DNA from: a virus
Direction: 5' to 3' (one strand)
Length of the DNA: 35,872 nucleotides
IMG/VR virus record: IMGVR_UViG_3300034073_003453
Location: 1-35,872 of that record
The notes beneath the pieces were generated by a model. It ran no database searches. It saw only the letters and a list, made by a program, of their open reading frames with translations, and was not told the origin of the DNA. Positions 1-7,712 of the stretch are shown here, piece by piece. The translations under genes and the position numbers were made by a program. The first letter of the stretch is position 1; every line of letters starts with the position of its first letter.

Positions 1-2
1 CA

Positions 3-293
3 ATTAATCAAAATAAGCTGTATCAAATAATTAACAATAATTTTCAAAATATGATACTATTCCATATTCATGGAAATGCTCATGGTAATTCATTCGAATT
101 AGAGTACGTAAACTCTTCAAATGAAAAAATAATACTTCCTAATTTTCCTCATGTTATTGAGCTTTCTTTTATTAATAAAAACATAGTTGGTAACTATGGT
201 TTAGAAACTAATACTTTTCCTGTTCTTGGTTTAGACGCATCAAATAAAGAAGATTCTCCAGATATAGACTTATACTGGGTAAATAAAGTATGA
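3..293 (+). CDS. 3' end of an unknown gene, cut by the window edge
   Basis: The reading frame is open from the first bases of the window, so this is the C-terminal ~96 residues of a longer protein; the internal ATG at 51 is not a convincing start because it has no Shine-Dalgarno. The tail contains FHIHGNAHGNSFELEY and VLGLDASNKEDSPDIDLYW. I do not recognise a family. Its stop overlaps the next start in an ATGA at 290-293, so it is translationally coupled to the two glycosyltransferases that follow and may belong to the same glycan pathway, which is inferred from position only. Confidence 0.7.
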   Translation: MNQNKLYQIINNNFQNMILFHIHGNAHGNSFELEYVNSSNEKIILPNFPHVIELSFINKNIVGNYGLETNTFPVLGLDASNKEDSPDIDLYWVNKV

Positions 294-1135
294 TATATAT
301 ATCTGTTTGTTGTTTACCAGATAGAATAGCTAACGAACATATCTGTCGTAAATTTTTATTTGGTTTATTAAATCAAAAAAGCAAGCTAGACTATCAGATA
401 ATATTAAATATACCAAAATATTTTATAAACTATAAATCATATGAAATACCAAGTTGGTTTTTTACTTATCTTAAAGACTATCCAAACATAATCTTATTAA
501 GAGATGATAATGATTACGGCCCAATAAGTAATATCATTCATCCATTAAAACATATTAATTTTAAAAAAAATGATATTTTATTAGTATGTGACGATGACCA
601 TTTATATAGTCCGTATATGATAGACTATCATTTTAAAAAGCTCATAGAATATCCAGACAATCATTCTATATGCTTTAGGGGTAATCAGCCGATGGAGCTT
701 AGAACATGGTACGATAATGGTAAAAAATTCGGAAAATTTTATCAAAGCTCAGTACTTTTTCCAACAAAAAAAGATCTTTACTTAAAACTCCCAGATCATT
801 GGCATAGTGTCTCTTACTGGGTAAAAAATCTAAATTTAGAATATTTGATGAGTCCTGATTTTTTGAACATGACATGGAATAATGATTTACTTATGGGTTA
901 TTATGGTTGGGATAACAATATGTTTTTTGCATGCTGCTCATATGAGTGTGAAACAGACTATAGGCCAGTCAATTACGACGGTAGGGGATCAAATAGCTTT
1001 CCAATAGACGAAATGCTACCATTTGAATCTAATAGCGGCTGCAATTTATTTAGAGCAAAAGATACAAGCGATATATGGGATAATCAAAAATTTTGTAGCG
1101 TAATAAATAAAGATAAGGGTATTATCGAACTATGA
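290..1135 (+). CDS. Putative glycosyltransferase, GT-A fold (paralog A)
   Basis: 281 aa. It has a GT-A-like arrangement: an N-terminal beta strand (IYISVCCLPDR), a central LLVCDDDHLY with an acidic DDD at residues 101-103 that fits the metal/nucleotide-sugar DxD site, and a later acidic TWNNDL at 195-200 that could hold the catalytic base. It aligns along its length with the next protein: DYGPI against DYGPV, DDDHLY against DDDLYY, TWNNDL against TWNDDV, SGCNLFR against SGCSNFR. The donor and acceptor cannot be told. It is joined by ATGA overlaps to both neighbours. Codons are rich in ATA and TTA. The assignment rests on motifs and the paralog, not on a database match. Confidence 0.7.
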   Translation: MIYISVCCLPDRIANEHICRKFLFGLLNQKSKLDYQIILNIPKYFINYKSYEIPSWFFTYLKDYPNIILLRDDNDYGPISNIIHPLKHINFKKNDILLVCDDDHLYSPYMIDYHFKKLIEYPDNHSICFRGNQPMELRTWYDNGKKFGKFYQSSVLFPTKKDLYLKLPDHWHSVSYWVKNLNLEYLMSPDFLNMTWNNDLLMGYYGWDNNMFFACCSYECETDYRPVNYDGRGSNSFPIDEMLPFESNSGCNLFRAKDTSDIWDNQKFCSVINKDKGIIEL

Positions 1136-1902
1136 GTATAGTATTATCTTTGACTACTATTCCAGACAGAATGAATTTTAGGGGAGATCATTCTACTACT
1201 AAAATTTGTTTAGACAACTTATTAAATCAGACATATCCAGAATATGAAATTCATCTAAATATCCCCCGTGAGTATATGGGTAAGATAGTAAATATACCAG
1301 AATGGGTTCATTCCTATGTAAATAAGTATAAAAATCTTAAAATATTCACCGTAGATGACTATGGCCCAGTAACCAAATTATTACCAACCCTACAAAGGAT
1401 ATCGGACCCTGATTGTATAATTATAATAGTAGATGACGATCTCTATTATAATACTGATATGCTAAACTATCATATAAGCATCAGAAACAAATATCCCAAT
1501 TCTGCTATAGGTTTTGCTGGCATAACCGCGATAAATGGCAGTTGTCATTTTTGTACATCTCTATCGAAAGATACTAGGGTTAAAATGTTGGAGGGTTATA
1601 AAACAGTATCTTTTCTTAGAAAATTTTTTGAAGTAGAAGACTTTATAGAAAACTTTGCCACAAAAACCTGGAACGATGATGTGGCTATTTCTGCTTATCT
1701 TGGATATAGAAATATAGAAAAAATAGTTGTATCATATGATAAAGACACGGATTTCTCTCCTAGGGTAGAGTCTTTTCCAGTTATAGGCCACATACCAACA
1801 GAGCGTAGCGGGTGTTCGAATTTTAGATCATCTAAACTATCAGTTGAGGTTAATGATAATATGGCTAATGAATGGTATAGGCTTGGTTACCTTGAGAGAT
1901 AA
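1132..1902 (+). CDS. Putative glycosyltransferase, GT-A fold (paralog B)
   Basis: 256 aa. Starts in an ATGA overlap with paralog A. An N-terminal strand (IVLSLTTIPDR) is followed by LLNQTYPEYEIHLNIP, typical of family 2-like transferases, a DDD cluster at 101-103 (IIIIVDDDLYY) and TWNDDV at 179-184. The tandem arrangement and shared motifs point to duplication followed by divergence, presumably for two successive or alternative sugar additions. Likely cytoplasmic, as no signal peptide or membrane segment is visible. The substrate is unknown. Confidence 0.72.
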   Translation: MSIVLSLTTIPDRMNFRGDHSTTKICLDNLLNQTYPEYEIHLNIPREYMGKIVNIPEWVHSYVNKYKNLKIFTVDDYGPVTKLLPTLQRISDPDCIIIIVDDDLYYNTDMLNYHISIRNKYPNSAIGFAGITAINGSCHFCTSLSKDTRVKMLEGYKTVSFLRKFFEVEDFIENFATKTWNDDVAISAYLGYRNIEKIVVSYDKDTDFSPRVESFPVIGHIPTERSGCSNFRSSKLSVEVNDNMANEWYRLGYLER

Positions 1903-1906
1903 AACT

Positions 1907-1934
1907 TTGCCTGATACACGCTTTGCGTTATTAT
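1907..1934 (+). promoter_or_regulatory. Possible sigma-70 promoter for the secreted protein
   Basis: TTGCCT (1907-1912), 16 bp, TATTAT (1929-1934), followed closely by AAGGAG and the ATG at 1953. The leader would be only about 12 nt and neither box is consensus, so this is tentative. Confidence 0.35.
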
Positions 1935-1952
1935 TAAATAAGGAGCCTACCA

Positions 1953-2387
1953 ATGAAAAAAATAATTCTGATTGCTGTTTTTCTATATTCATCTAGTGCA
2001 TTTTCTCAAAATTATTCCTTTAATTCAGGATCTGTTTATGCCCCTAGTCCAGTTGCTGGTATCGGTTATAATCTTGATCGTCTTGTAAACAATAGCATGA
2101 GTAATTCAGACACATATGCCTCCAGAACATATGCTAATGGAGACTATGCTTATAAAACATCACTAGCCAACATCAATAATCAAGTTGCATACTCTATGTA
2201 TTTAAATAACGATGCTCTAAAAACTAGTGTTTATTTTGAGAAAAAACAAATGAATCTATATAATAGAACCCTATTAGAGTTTCAAAAAAAAGAGATATCA
2301 AGAATGCGAAGATATCAAAACTTTTCTAAAGAAGATTTAGATGATATGTTTGATGTTCGCTACAAGACTGGTTTTATAATGCCATAA
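1953..2387 (+). CDS. Secreted protein of unknown function
   Basis: 144 aa with a clear Sec signal peptide: MKK, a hydrophobic core IILIAVFLYSSSA, and a probable cleavage after AFS or SQ near residue 19. The mature part is polar and rich in Asn, Ser and Tyr, and ends in a basic, helix-prone segment (KKQMNLYNRTLLEFQKKEISRMRRY). AAGGAG lies 8 bp before the ATG. Its 3' end overlaps the convergent subtilase gene by 28 bp. I recognise no family; a periplasmic or surface role is inferred from the signal peptide. Confidence 0.8.
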   Translation: MKKIILIAVFLYSSSAFSQNYSFNSGSVYAPSPVAGIGYNLDRLVNNSMSNSDTYASRTYANGDYAYKTSLANINNQVAYSMYLNNDALKTSVYFEKKQMNLYNRTLLEFQKKEISRMRRYQNFSKEDLDDMFDVRYKTGFIMP

Positions 2388-3262
2388 CCCTCGTATCTCT
2401 TTTGTCCAGAGTACGCTGGGTCTTTTAAAGGTATGGCTGTTTTTCTGAAAAAGCTAATATAGTCTTGCGAATTCATTTTTTTACCAAAATTATTTTTGAA
2501 ATAAGAGCACACCAGTGCCGCACAACCAACAGCAAACGGATTGCTCATGCTTGTTCCGCTCATCAGCGCATATCTATTATTTGGAACACAGCTTAATATA
2601 TTATGCCCAGGTGCCAAGAAGTCCAATGATTCTCCACTACATGTGAAGCTAGTTCTATCTAGATTCTCATCTATAGCTCCTATACTAATAGTTTCTTTAT
2701 ATTTAGCCGGATACATTATATCGCTCGATGGACCAGAGTTACCTGCTGCACAAAATATTATACATCCCTTATTGCTTGCATACTTTATAGCGTCGTGTAA
2801 ATGATGCGAGTCATATGGCGACCCAAGCGACATAGTTATAAAATCCACACCGTAATCTGCTGACCATATTATTGCTTTAATAATAGATTCTAATGAGCCA
2901 TTTCCATCATCAGCTAAGGCTTTGACCGGAACTATTTTAGCCTTCGGTGCTACTCCAACCATACCTGTTGTATTATTATTTGCGCATATGGTTCCACAAA
3001 CATGAGTTCCATGACCATTTTTATCTATGGGGTCTTTACCTTCATGAATTGCATTAAACCCCTCTAATATATTTTTTTTTATATCTTCATGAAAAATATC
3101 ACATCCAGTATCTATTACTGCTATCTTTACTCCTAGGCCTTCACTTTTGATCCACTGTTTTTGAATATCAAATTTTTTTATTTCCCAACCAATTATTTGT
3201 TGCTGATTTATTCCAAATATATCTTCTCTTATATATGGTAATAGTCCGTATTTTTTTTTCAT
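2360..3262 (-). CDS. Subtilisin-like serine protease (peptidase S8)
   Basis: 300 aa with a full subtilase triad: Asp51 in AVIDTGCD, His84 in NGHGTHVCG, Ser238 in SGTSMSNP, and the oxyanion Asn175 in CAAGNSGP. There is no signal peptide and almost no prodomain (about 45 residues before the Asp), so it is either cytoplasmic or carried on the virion. The start overlaps the stop of the Cys/Thr-Pro-rich protein upstream in an ATGA, so the two are made together; maturation or release of that surface protein is an obvious inferred job. Its C-terminus overlaps the convergent secreted-protein gene. The fold and catalytic activity are near certain; the substrate is unknown. Confidence 0.95.
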   Translation of the reverse strand: MKKKYGLLPYIREDIFGINQQQIIGWEIKKFDIQKQWIKSEGLGVKIAVIDTGCDIFHEDIKKNILEGFNAIHEGKDPIDKNGHGTHVCGTICANNNTTGMVGVAPKAKIVPVKALADDGNGSLESIIKAIIWSADYGVDFITMSLGSPYDSHHLHDAIKYASNKGCIIFCAAGNSGPSSDIMYPAKYKETISIGAIDENLDRTSFTCSGESLDFLAPGHNILSCVPNNRYALMSGTSMSNPFAVGCAALVCSYFKNNFGKKMNSQDYISFFRKTAIPLKDPAYSGQKRYEGYGIIKPVL

Positions 3263-4821
3263 ATAAAGTCAGATGATACTGATGGTGATGGAGGTGTTTG
3301 TGTTGGTGTTCTCGTTGGTGTTATAGTTGGTGTTGGAGTTGTAGTCGGCGTAACTGCTGGAGTATCGTTTGGGTCTATTGGAACAGACTCACAGCTTAAT
3401 TGACTAAAGCTTGCTGTTTCATACATCAATGGTAATAATTCTCTTGGTGGGAAACATTGACCATTACAGCATATTCCAATCGCTGGGGCAGTAGTTACTG
3501 CGGTTATCACCCAGCCAGCATCAGAAAATTCTTGGGCAAATGCTTCAGAAGTTGCTAAGAATTGATCCATATCATTCCAAACTATTGACACCTCTCTATA
3601 ATTGCCTAAATTGTCTGTAACGCCTACTTCAGCAACCTCATAAGTACAATTTGATTGTATGCATGGTGTTGGTGTGGGTGTTGGTGTTATAGATTTCGTT
3701 ATTGTTGGTGTTGTTGTTGGCGTTGTGGTTGGTGTTGAAGTAGATGTTATAGATGGTGTTATTGTTGGGGTTGGCGTTGGCATTGGAGTAGAAGTTGGAT
3801 CACACTCAACAATTGGCCCACTACAGTCAATAGTACCTATTAATTTAGTATTAGTTGGGCCAGGAGCAACGCAACTCTTAAATAAGACCACAGGATCATT
3901 AGTTGTTGCATCATAACCCACTAGAACAATAAATGTTACACCCGTGTGGCAATATTGTAATTCGCACCTTAATACCAGTTGCGAGTCTACTATATCTTCT
4001 GTACCGTTTGTAGCAAAAGAGAACGTATCAAATCTTGATCCGCATATATCCCCATTCAAATTATTCATGTTAATTGTTTTATTTGCCAAAATTTGCGACC
4101 CATCAGATTTTACCAAAATTGGCATAAATATTGTTCTATCACAACAATGACCCCTTGCGCATGTTGGATTCACTAATCCTATACCAGGAATATCTATAGG
4201 CACATTAATATCGTTAGCATAATAAGCATATCCATTAATTATGCCTTTTAAATTTTGTGGAATAGATACAATTTCACAATCTGGTGGTTGATCAACACAC
4301 AAAGCTGGAACAACACATCGACAAGATACTGGATCAAATGTCTCTCCTGGTTGGCATATAATACCTTGGCAAGTATTACATGATAGTGGAGTGTGCTGAC
4401 TTTCTTGCACTGTTTTTATACTAGTGCCTTTTGGATATCCTGATATCTGATCATAACTTGTTGTGTAGTGTTTAGATCCTATACTTATAATCGACCCTAG
4501 CGTTTCTGAACATAACCTATACGAGTCAGATTCCGGATATCCCGCATTAAATTTATTTAAAGAAATGTTGTACTTGAATTCTCTAACAGCTTTTTCTGTT
4601 AATGTTATATTAATTACTTTAGAATTATTATACGTAACTTCGTTATTATATAGACCTATATAGCTTTTAAAATTTTGATCATAAATATTTTTATCGTGTT
4701 TTATATACCTGTTTTCTATATTATTATCAATACTAATATTTATATTTTCTCTATTTTGATTAAACACAGCCAGGTTAGTTTGTTGATTTACTGGCCGGTT
4801 AATATTGCTAAATATGGTCAT
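3259..4821 (-). CDS. Cys-rich protein with Thr/Pro linkers, probable surface or virion protein
   Basis: 520 aa. The N-terminal ~140 residues are Asn/Tyr-rich and globular, including a stretch in NITLTEKAVREFKYN. A Cys-rich segment follows (C148, C151, C156, C167, C169, C175, C182), then a mixed globular region with more cysteines, a Thr/Pro linker at 342-386, a globular domain at about 387-486 with CCNGQC, and a second Thr/Pro linker at 487-512. Such TPTPT linkers separate exposed domains in fibres, adhesins and secreted enzymes. No signal peptide is visible, which fits a virion protein better than a secreted one. It is translationally coupled to the downstream subtilase. Confidence 0.75.
   Translation of the reverse strand: MTIFSNINRPVNQQTNLAVFNQNRENINISIDNNIENRYIKHDKNIYDQNFKSYIGLYNNEVTYNNSKVINITLTEKAVREFKYNISLNKFNAGYPESDSYRLCSETLGSIISIGSKHYTTSYDQISGYPKGTSIKTVQESQHTPLSCNTCQGIICQPGETFDPVSCRCVVPALCVDQPPDCEIVSIPQNLKGIINGYAYYANDINVPIDIPGIGLVNPTCARGHCCDRTIFMPILVKSDGSQILANKTINMNNLNGDICGSRFDTFSFATNGTEDIVDSQLVLRCELQYCHTGVTFIVLVGYDATTNDPVVLFKSCVAPGPTNTKLIGTIDCSGPIVECDPTSTPMPTPTPTITPSITSTSTPTTTPTTTPTITKSITPTPTPTPCIQSNCTYEVAEVGVTDNLGNYREVSIVWNDMDQFLATSEAFAQEFSDAGWVITAVTTAPAIGICCNGQCFPPRELLPLMYETASFSQLSCESVPIDPNDTPAVTPTTTPTPTITPTRTPTQTPPSPSVSSDFI
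3286..3363 (-). repeat. Short tandem repeat encoding the C-terminal Thr/Pro linker
   Basis: Degenerate 6-bp units (GGTGTT-like on the + strand) encode alternating Thr-Pro over residues 487-512 of the surface-like protein. It resembles the longer linker at 3664-3798 and could recombine with it. Confidence 0.8.
3664..3798 (-). repeat. Short tandem repeat encoding the central Thr/Pro linker
   Basis: About 135 bp of degenerate 6-bp units encoding (T/S-P/T) repeats at residues 342-386. Such repeats are prone to slippage, so the linker length may vary between relatives. Confidence 0.8.
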
Positions 4822-4879
4822 ATTATAACACCTATTTATTGATTAAGTTTTCCTCAATCTATTTGTACACCATAAAAAT

Positions 4880-5203
4880 TTATTGAATTATATTCTTATA
4901 TGGTCTGTTTTGGTATTTATGTAAAAATTTTTGGCAGTCATCTGCGACTGATGGATTCCAGCTCTTATAATCCATAAGATGACCGAATACTAAATGACAC
5001 GGACTATCGCATAGAGTTATAAGATTAGTCATATCTAACTCTCTATCTGGATTCACATGCACTGGCTCTATATGATGAACTTCAAGTTTTTTATTTCTGC
5101 CACACGCCGCACATGTACCATTATTATTAAGATGCTCTTTTCTGATCGTAGACCATTTTGGAGACCTATATGCAAACCTAGTATATTTTTTAATACCAAA
5201 CAT
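4880..5203 (-). CDS. HNH endonuclease
   Basis: 107 aa. A zinc-binding CAAC at 31-34 and a second group around C65/C69 frame the HNH core: LEVHHIEPVHV (His43/His44) and the Asn of MTNLITLC at residue 60, then CHLVFGH. This matches the compact HNH type found widely in phages as free-standing nickases or packaging-associated nucleases. The start overlaps the stop of the actin-like gene by one base (TAATG). It probably cuts DNA, but whether it is a homing enzyme or serves the phage directly cannot be told. About 58 bp without a gene separates it from the next gene. Confidence 0.9.
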   Translation of the reverse strand: MFGIKKYTRFAYRSPKWSTIRKEHLNNNGTCAACGRNKKLEVHHIEPVHVNPDRELDMTNLITLCDSPCHLVFGHLMDYKSWNPSVADDCQKFLHKYQNRPYKNIIQ

Positions 5204-6204
5204 TACAGTACCTTAGACGCTATTAAACATCCTTTCGATACTGAGTGCAGAGGATCCTGTGCGTGTACCACCTCTTTAATAGGTAGCGGAAAATTATTAT
5301 CTTTTATTTTTTGGGCAAATAATTCAATATATCCCTTTGCTTGTGATGTTCCACCGGCGATAACAATTTTAAGAGGGTTCTTGAACTTTGGTAAAGACTT
5401 ATGGCCAGATAATGCATTTGATAACTGTTTTGTTGTATAATCTATCAACCTCTCATAATAGGCGCACACTGCTGCTAAAACAGGATTTTCGTTGTGTTCG
5501 CCTATTTTAAACTGCCCGCCCTCTTTCTCTGCCTGAACAACACTATCGCTTTCTCCGGTGGCTACAGCACTCATACGATCAATCCAGTCGCCTGACTTTG
5601 TGGTACTAAAGACTACAGTTGGTTCTCCATTCAACATAACGCAAACATTCGTCATACCAGCACCACAACTGATTGCTATGCCGGTATAATCATCATCCTC
5701 TAGTTCTGCATAACAAAGAGCCTCTGCTTCGTTTATGGCTCTAGCGTCATATCCACATTCTGCTAAAACGCTCTTTACAACATCTTCGTGGTATCCAACA
5801 TCAAAATCTTCATCTTCTTGATCAACTGGTTGTGCCGGCACACAAAAAACCAGCTTTTCATTTGGTTCCGAAGCTTTACCTACGACTTCTTTAAGAATAA
5901 ATGCTAGTACTCTTTTTGCGTCTTTTTCTTTAGCAGATACTACTCCTCTATACATTGGACGTTTAGCAATATCGTTTCTTTCTACAGCTTTTTCTATAGC
6001 ATCTTTACCCAATATAATGAATGAGCCATCATTGTCTTTGATAAATGTTTTTCCAGCCAGTCCTTTTTCTATCATTTTTGTGGCGACTGGAGTTGTTGGT
6101 CTTATTATGTAAAAAGCATCTCGAAAATCTTTGTATTCAATATTGCCTTCTTTTTCTGATGACAAAACTATGAAGCTTGTACCTACATCTAAACCTTTTG
6201 ACAT
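5203..6204 (-). CDS. Actin-like ATPase (ParM/MreB/Hsp70 superfamily)
   Basis: 333 aa with the five actin-fold motifs: phosphate 1 DVGTS (6-10), connect 1 NEAEALCYA (158-166), phosphate 2 SCGAGMTN (179-186, a variant of the usual GGGTTD), adenosine motif VIAGGTSQAKG (281-291), and connect 2 VSKGCLIAS (322-330). The length fits filament-forming plasmid and phage actins. It follows, 3 bp downstream, a small membrane protein with a coiled coil, which could anchor or nucleate filaments. Possible roles are DNA positioning or segregation, or intracellular organisation during infection; an Hsp70-like role is less likely because there is no substrate domain. Filament formation is inferred. Confidence 0.88.
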   Translation of the reverse strand: MSKGLDVGTSFIVLSSEKEGNIEYKDFRDAFYIIRPTTPVATKMIEKGLAGKTFIKDNDGSFIILGKDAIEKAVERNDIAKRPMYRGVVSAKEKDAKRVLAFILKEVVGKASEPNEKLVFCVPAQPVDQEDEDFDVGYHEDVVKSVLAECGYDARAINEAEALCYAELEDDDYTGIAISCGAGMTNVCVMLNGEPTVVFSTTKSGDWIDRMSAVATGESDSVVQAEKEGGQFKIGEHNENPVLAAVCAYYERLIDYTTKQLSNALSGHKSLPKFKNPLKIVIAGGTSQAKGYIELFAQKIKDNNFPLPIKEVVHAQDPLHSVSKGCLIASKVL

Positions 6205-6207
6205 AAT

Positions 6208-6513
6208 TTACCTCTTTAATTTCTTTAGTTTATCTACAGAATTAGATATGTTTTCTTCGCTTTTTTTTATTTCACCTAATGAATCGTATTTTTTTTCTAA
6301 TCCTTCTGTTTTTATATCTACAACAAATTTTTTGTCATCTATTAAAATTTGTGAGTTTTTTTGAGCCAATGATTCCTGATCAAAAAAAGATCTAGGCTTA
6401 CTGTTTAATACACCATTATCTCGTCCAGACCGACCTAATAAATATCCTATAAAAAACGAATTAATAACTAAAATAAGTATAATACAAATAATAATAATAT
6501 TTTGGTCAATCAT
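6208..6513 (-). CDS. Small membrane protein with cytoplasmic coiled coil
   Basis: 101 aa. A single N-terminal membrane segment (about 5-27, IIIICIILILVINSFFIGYLL) is followed by GRSGRDNG and a charged, heptad-like C-terminus (LEKKYDSLGEIKKSEENI, SVDKLKKLKR). The basic flank predicts an outside-N, inside-C topology. It sits between the thioredoxin-like gene (8-bp overlap) and the actin-like gene (3-bp gap) in one operon. A role as membrane tether of the actin-like protein is an attractive inference without direct support. Confidence 0.75.
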   Translation of the reverse strand: MIDQNIIIICIILILVINSFFIGYLLGRSGRDNGVLNSKPRSFFDQESLAQKNSQILIDDKKFVVDIKTEGLEKKYDSLGEIKKSEENISNSVDKLKKLKR

Positions 6514-6886
6514 TACTCAACCATTTAATATAGTTTTCTTTTGAATACCCTATAATTTTCTTTTTTTGTTTTTCGTTGATAAAAATCCTTGAATCAGGTA
6601 TTGTTGAAATATTGTATTGATTTTTAATTTCTAAATTCTTTTTAATATCTATATAACATACTATATATTTATCAGTATGCGGCGTCAATTTACTTGATAA
6701 TATATCGTTTTTTAACGATTCACAAAATCGACAGTAATCGGAACCAAATATTATTAAAGCTGGTCTGTTGGTTTCTTTTGATAGTTGATTAGCTTCTTCT
6801 ACTGAAGTTAATATAAAGCTATCATTGGCGCTAGCGACCGTCAAGATTGTTGATAAAATAAATAGCAGATATATTATTTTAACCAT
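6506..6886 (-). CDS. Exported thioredoxin-like protein
   Basis: 126 aa from the ATG at 6886, which gives a normal signal peptide (MVKIIYLLFILSTILTVASA, then NDSF). An upstream in-frame ATG at 6973 would add 29 residues and almost no leader from the promoter at 6986-7014, so the shorter start is preferred but not proven. The fold shows FGSDYCRFCESLKND with CxxC at 52-55 and the cis-proline motif STIPD at 94-98. Cys-Arg-Phe-Cys is an unusual active-site pair. It would act outside the cytoplasmic membrane as a thiol oxidoreductase, perhaps for Cys-rich virion or secreted proteins such as that at 3259-4821. Confidence 0.8.
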   Translation of the reverse strand: MVKIIYLLFILSTILTVASANDSFILTSVEEANQLSKETNRPALIIFGSDYCRFCESLKNDILSSKLTPHTDKYIVCYIDIKKNLEIKNQYNISTIPDSRIFINEKQKKKIIGYSKENYIKWLSND

Positions 6887-6985
6887 AGTATTTTTTAGTC
6901 TTATTATATAATATATAATTGGATCATGCTTATAAAATGCATAGGCCCAGTATATTATACACTTTTTAGTCATTTTTGACTAAAT

Positions 6986-7014
6986 ATTTTAGTGCCAATA
7001 TAATAATTGGTCAA
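6986..7014 (-). promoter_or_regulatory. Sigma-70-like promoter for the thioredoxin/actin operon
   Basis: TTGACC (7009-7014), 17 bp, TAAAAT (6986-6991), in the intergenic gap upstream of the thioredoxin-like gene. It would start the transcript of thioredoxin, membrane coiled-coil protein, actin and HNH. Confidence 0.6.
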
Positions 7015-7049
7015 CTATATCATAAGAATCTGTATTATCTTGAGCAAAA

Positions 7050-7712
7050 CTAATTGTTCATGTAATACATGTCTGTGTATTTAGCATAAATTTGCGATGT
7101 TTGCTGGTCTTTTATGCTATTTTGTATTTCTTTGTTACTTATTTTTTTGGGATGTGTTCCAAACTTATTTATTGATTTATTTAACACATCTGGTTTTTCT
7201 AAATTTTGTTTTAAGCTTAATGTAAATTTGTCTTTAATTTTGTTTATATCTTGATTAATACGCTCTATTCTTAGATTAGCATAAATATTATTCATTGATT
7301 CTATTATTTCATTCCAATATAAATATGAATATATGGCACACTGAATTGGTTTCATTGTAGATATATTAATATTATATATTTGATTTATCACAAAAGAACG
7401 ATATTTAAACGAAACGTTGTCTCTAGACCTGAATTCGTTTTCCAATACCAGAGAAGATATACAGTCTTGAGGTTGTCGTAGTAGTCTAATCGTAGTTTTA
7501 GGCTTAAAATAAAGACCAGTTTGCCTACAAAAATAAATCTCACCGCCCGATTCATTATAACTATTCCACCAAGAAACTATTCCAGATTTTTTTAGTATTT
7601 CGTGACCGATATCTAAGCCTAAAAAATTAAGATATTGAGCAAGGGATGCGGAGCCGCTTCTAGGAGAACATAAACACAACAATTCGCAGTCTATAAAAAA
7701 TTTATCTCTCAT
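7050..7712 (-). CDS. Sulfotransferase-like protein
   Basis: 220 aa. The N-terminal P-loop-like motif LLCLCSPRSGSASLAQYL (SPRSGSAS at 16-23) matches the 5'-phosphosulfate loop of PAPS-dependent sulfotransferases, and RLLRQPQDCISS (76-87) matches the 3'-phosphate-binding motif. Length and spacing fit the family. It would move sulfate from PAPS to a sugar or other hydroxyl in the cytoplasm. It is the downstream partner of the GT32-like gene (ATGA overlap at 7709-7712), suggesting sequential sugar addition and sulfation of the same glycan. The acceptor is unknown. Confidence 0.8.
   Translation of the reverse strand: MRDKFFIDCELLCLCSPRSGSASLAQYLNFLGLDIGHEILKKSGIVSWWNSYNESGGEIYFCRQTGLYFKPKTTIRLLRQPQDCISSLVLENEFRSRDNVSFKYRSFVINQIYNINISTMKPIQCAIYSYLYWNEIIESMNNIYANLRIERINQDINKIKDKFTLSLKQNLEKPDVLNKSINKFGTHPKKISNKEIQNSIKDQQTSQIYAKYTDMYYMNN

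Noticed and set aside
3286-3798. Short repeats that might suggest a CRISPR array
   Set aside because: Units are 6 bp, degenerate, in frame and lack spacers; they encode Thr/Pro linkers.
3659-3916. Open frame on the + strand with repeated Val-Gly, opposite the surface-like gene
   Set aside because: It is the antisense reading of the Thr/Pro linker repeat and has no start signal; the minus-strand gene explains it.
4822-4827. TATAAT directly before the surface-like gene
   Set aside because: It touches the ATG, leaving no room for a transcription start, and no -35 box lies at the right distance. A T4-like late box (AATAAATA at 4834-4841) is only a partial match.
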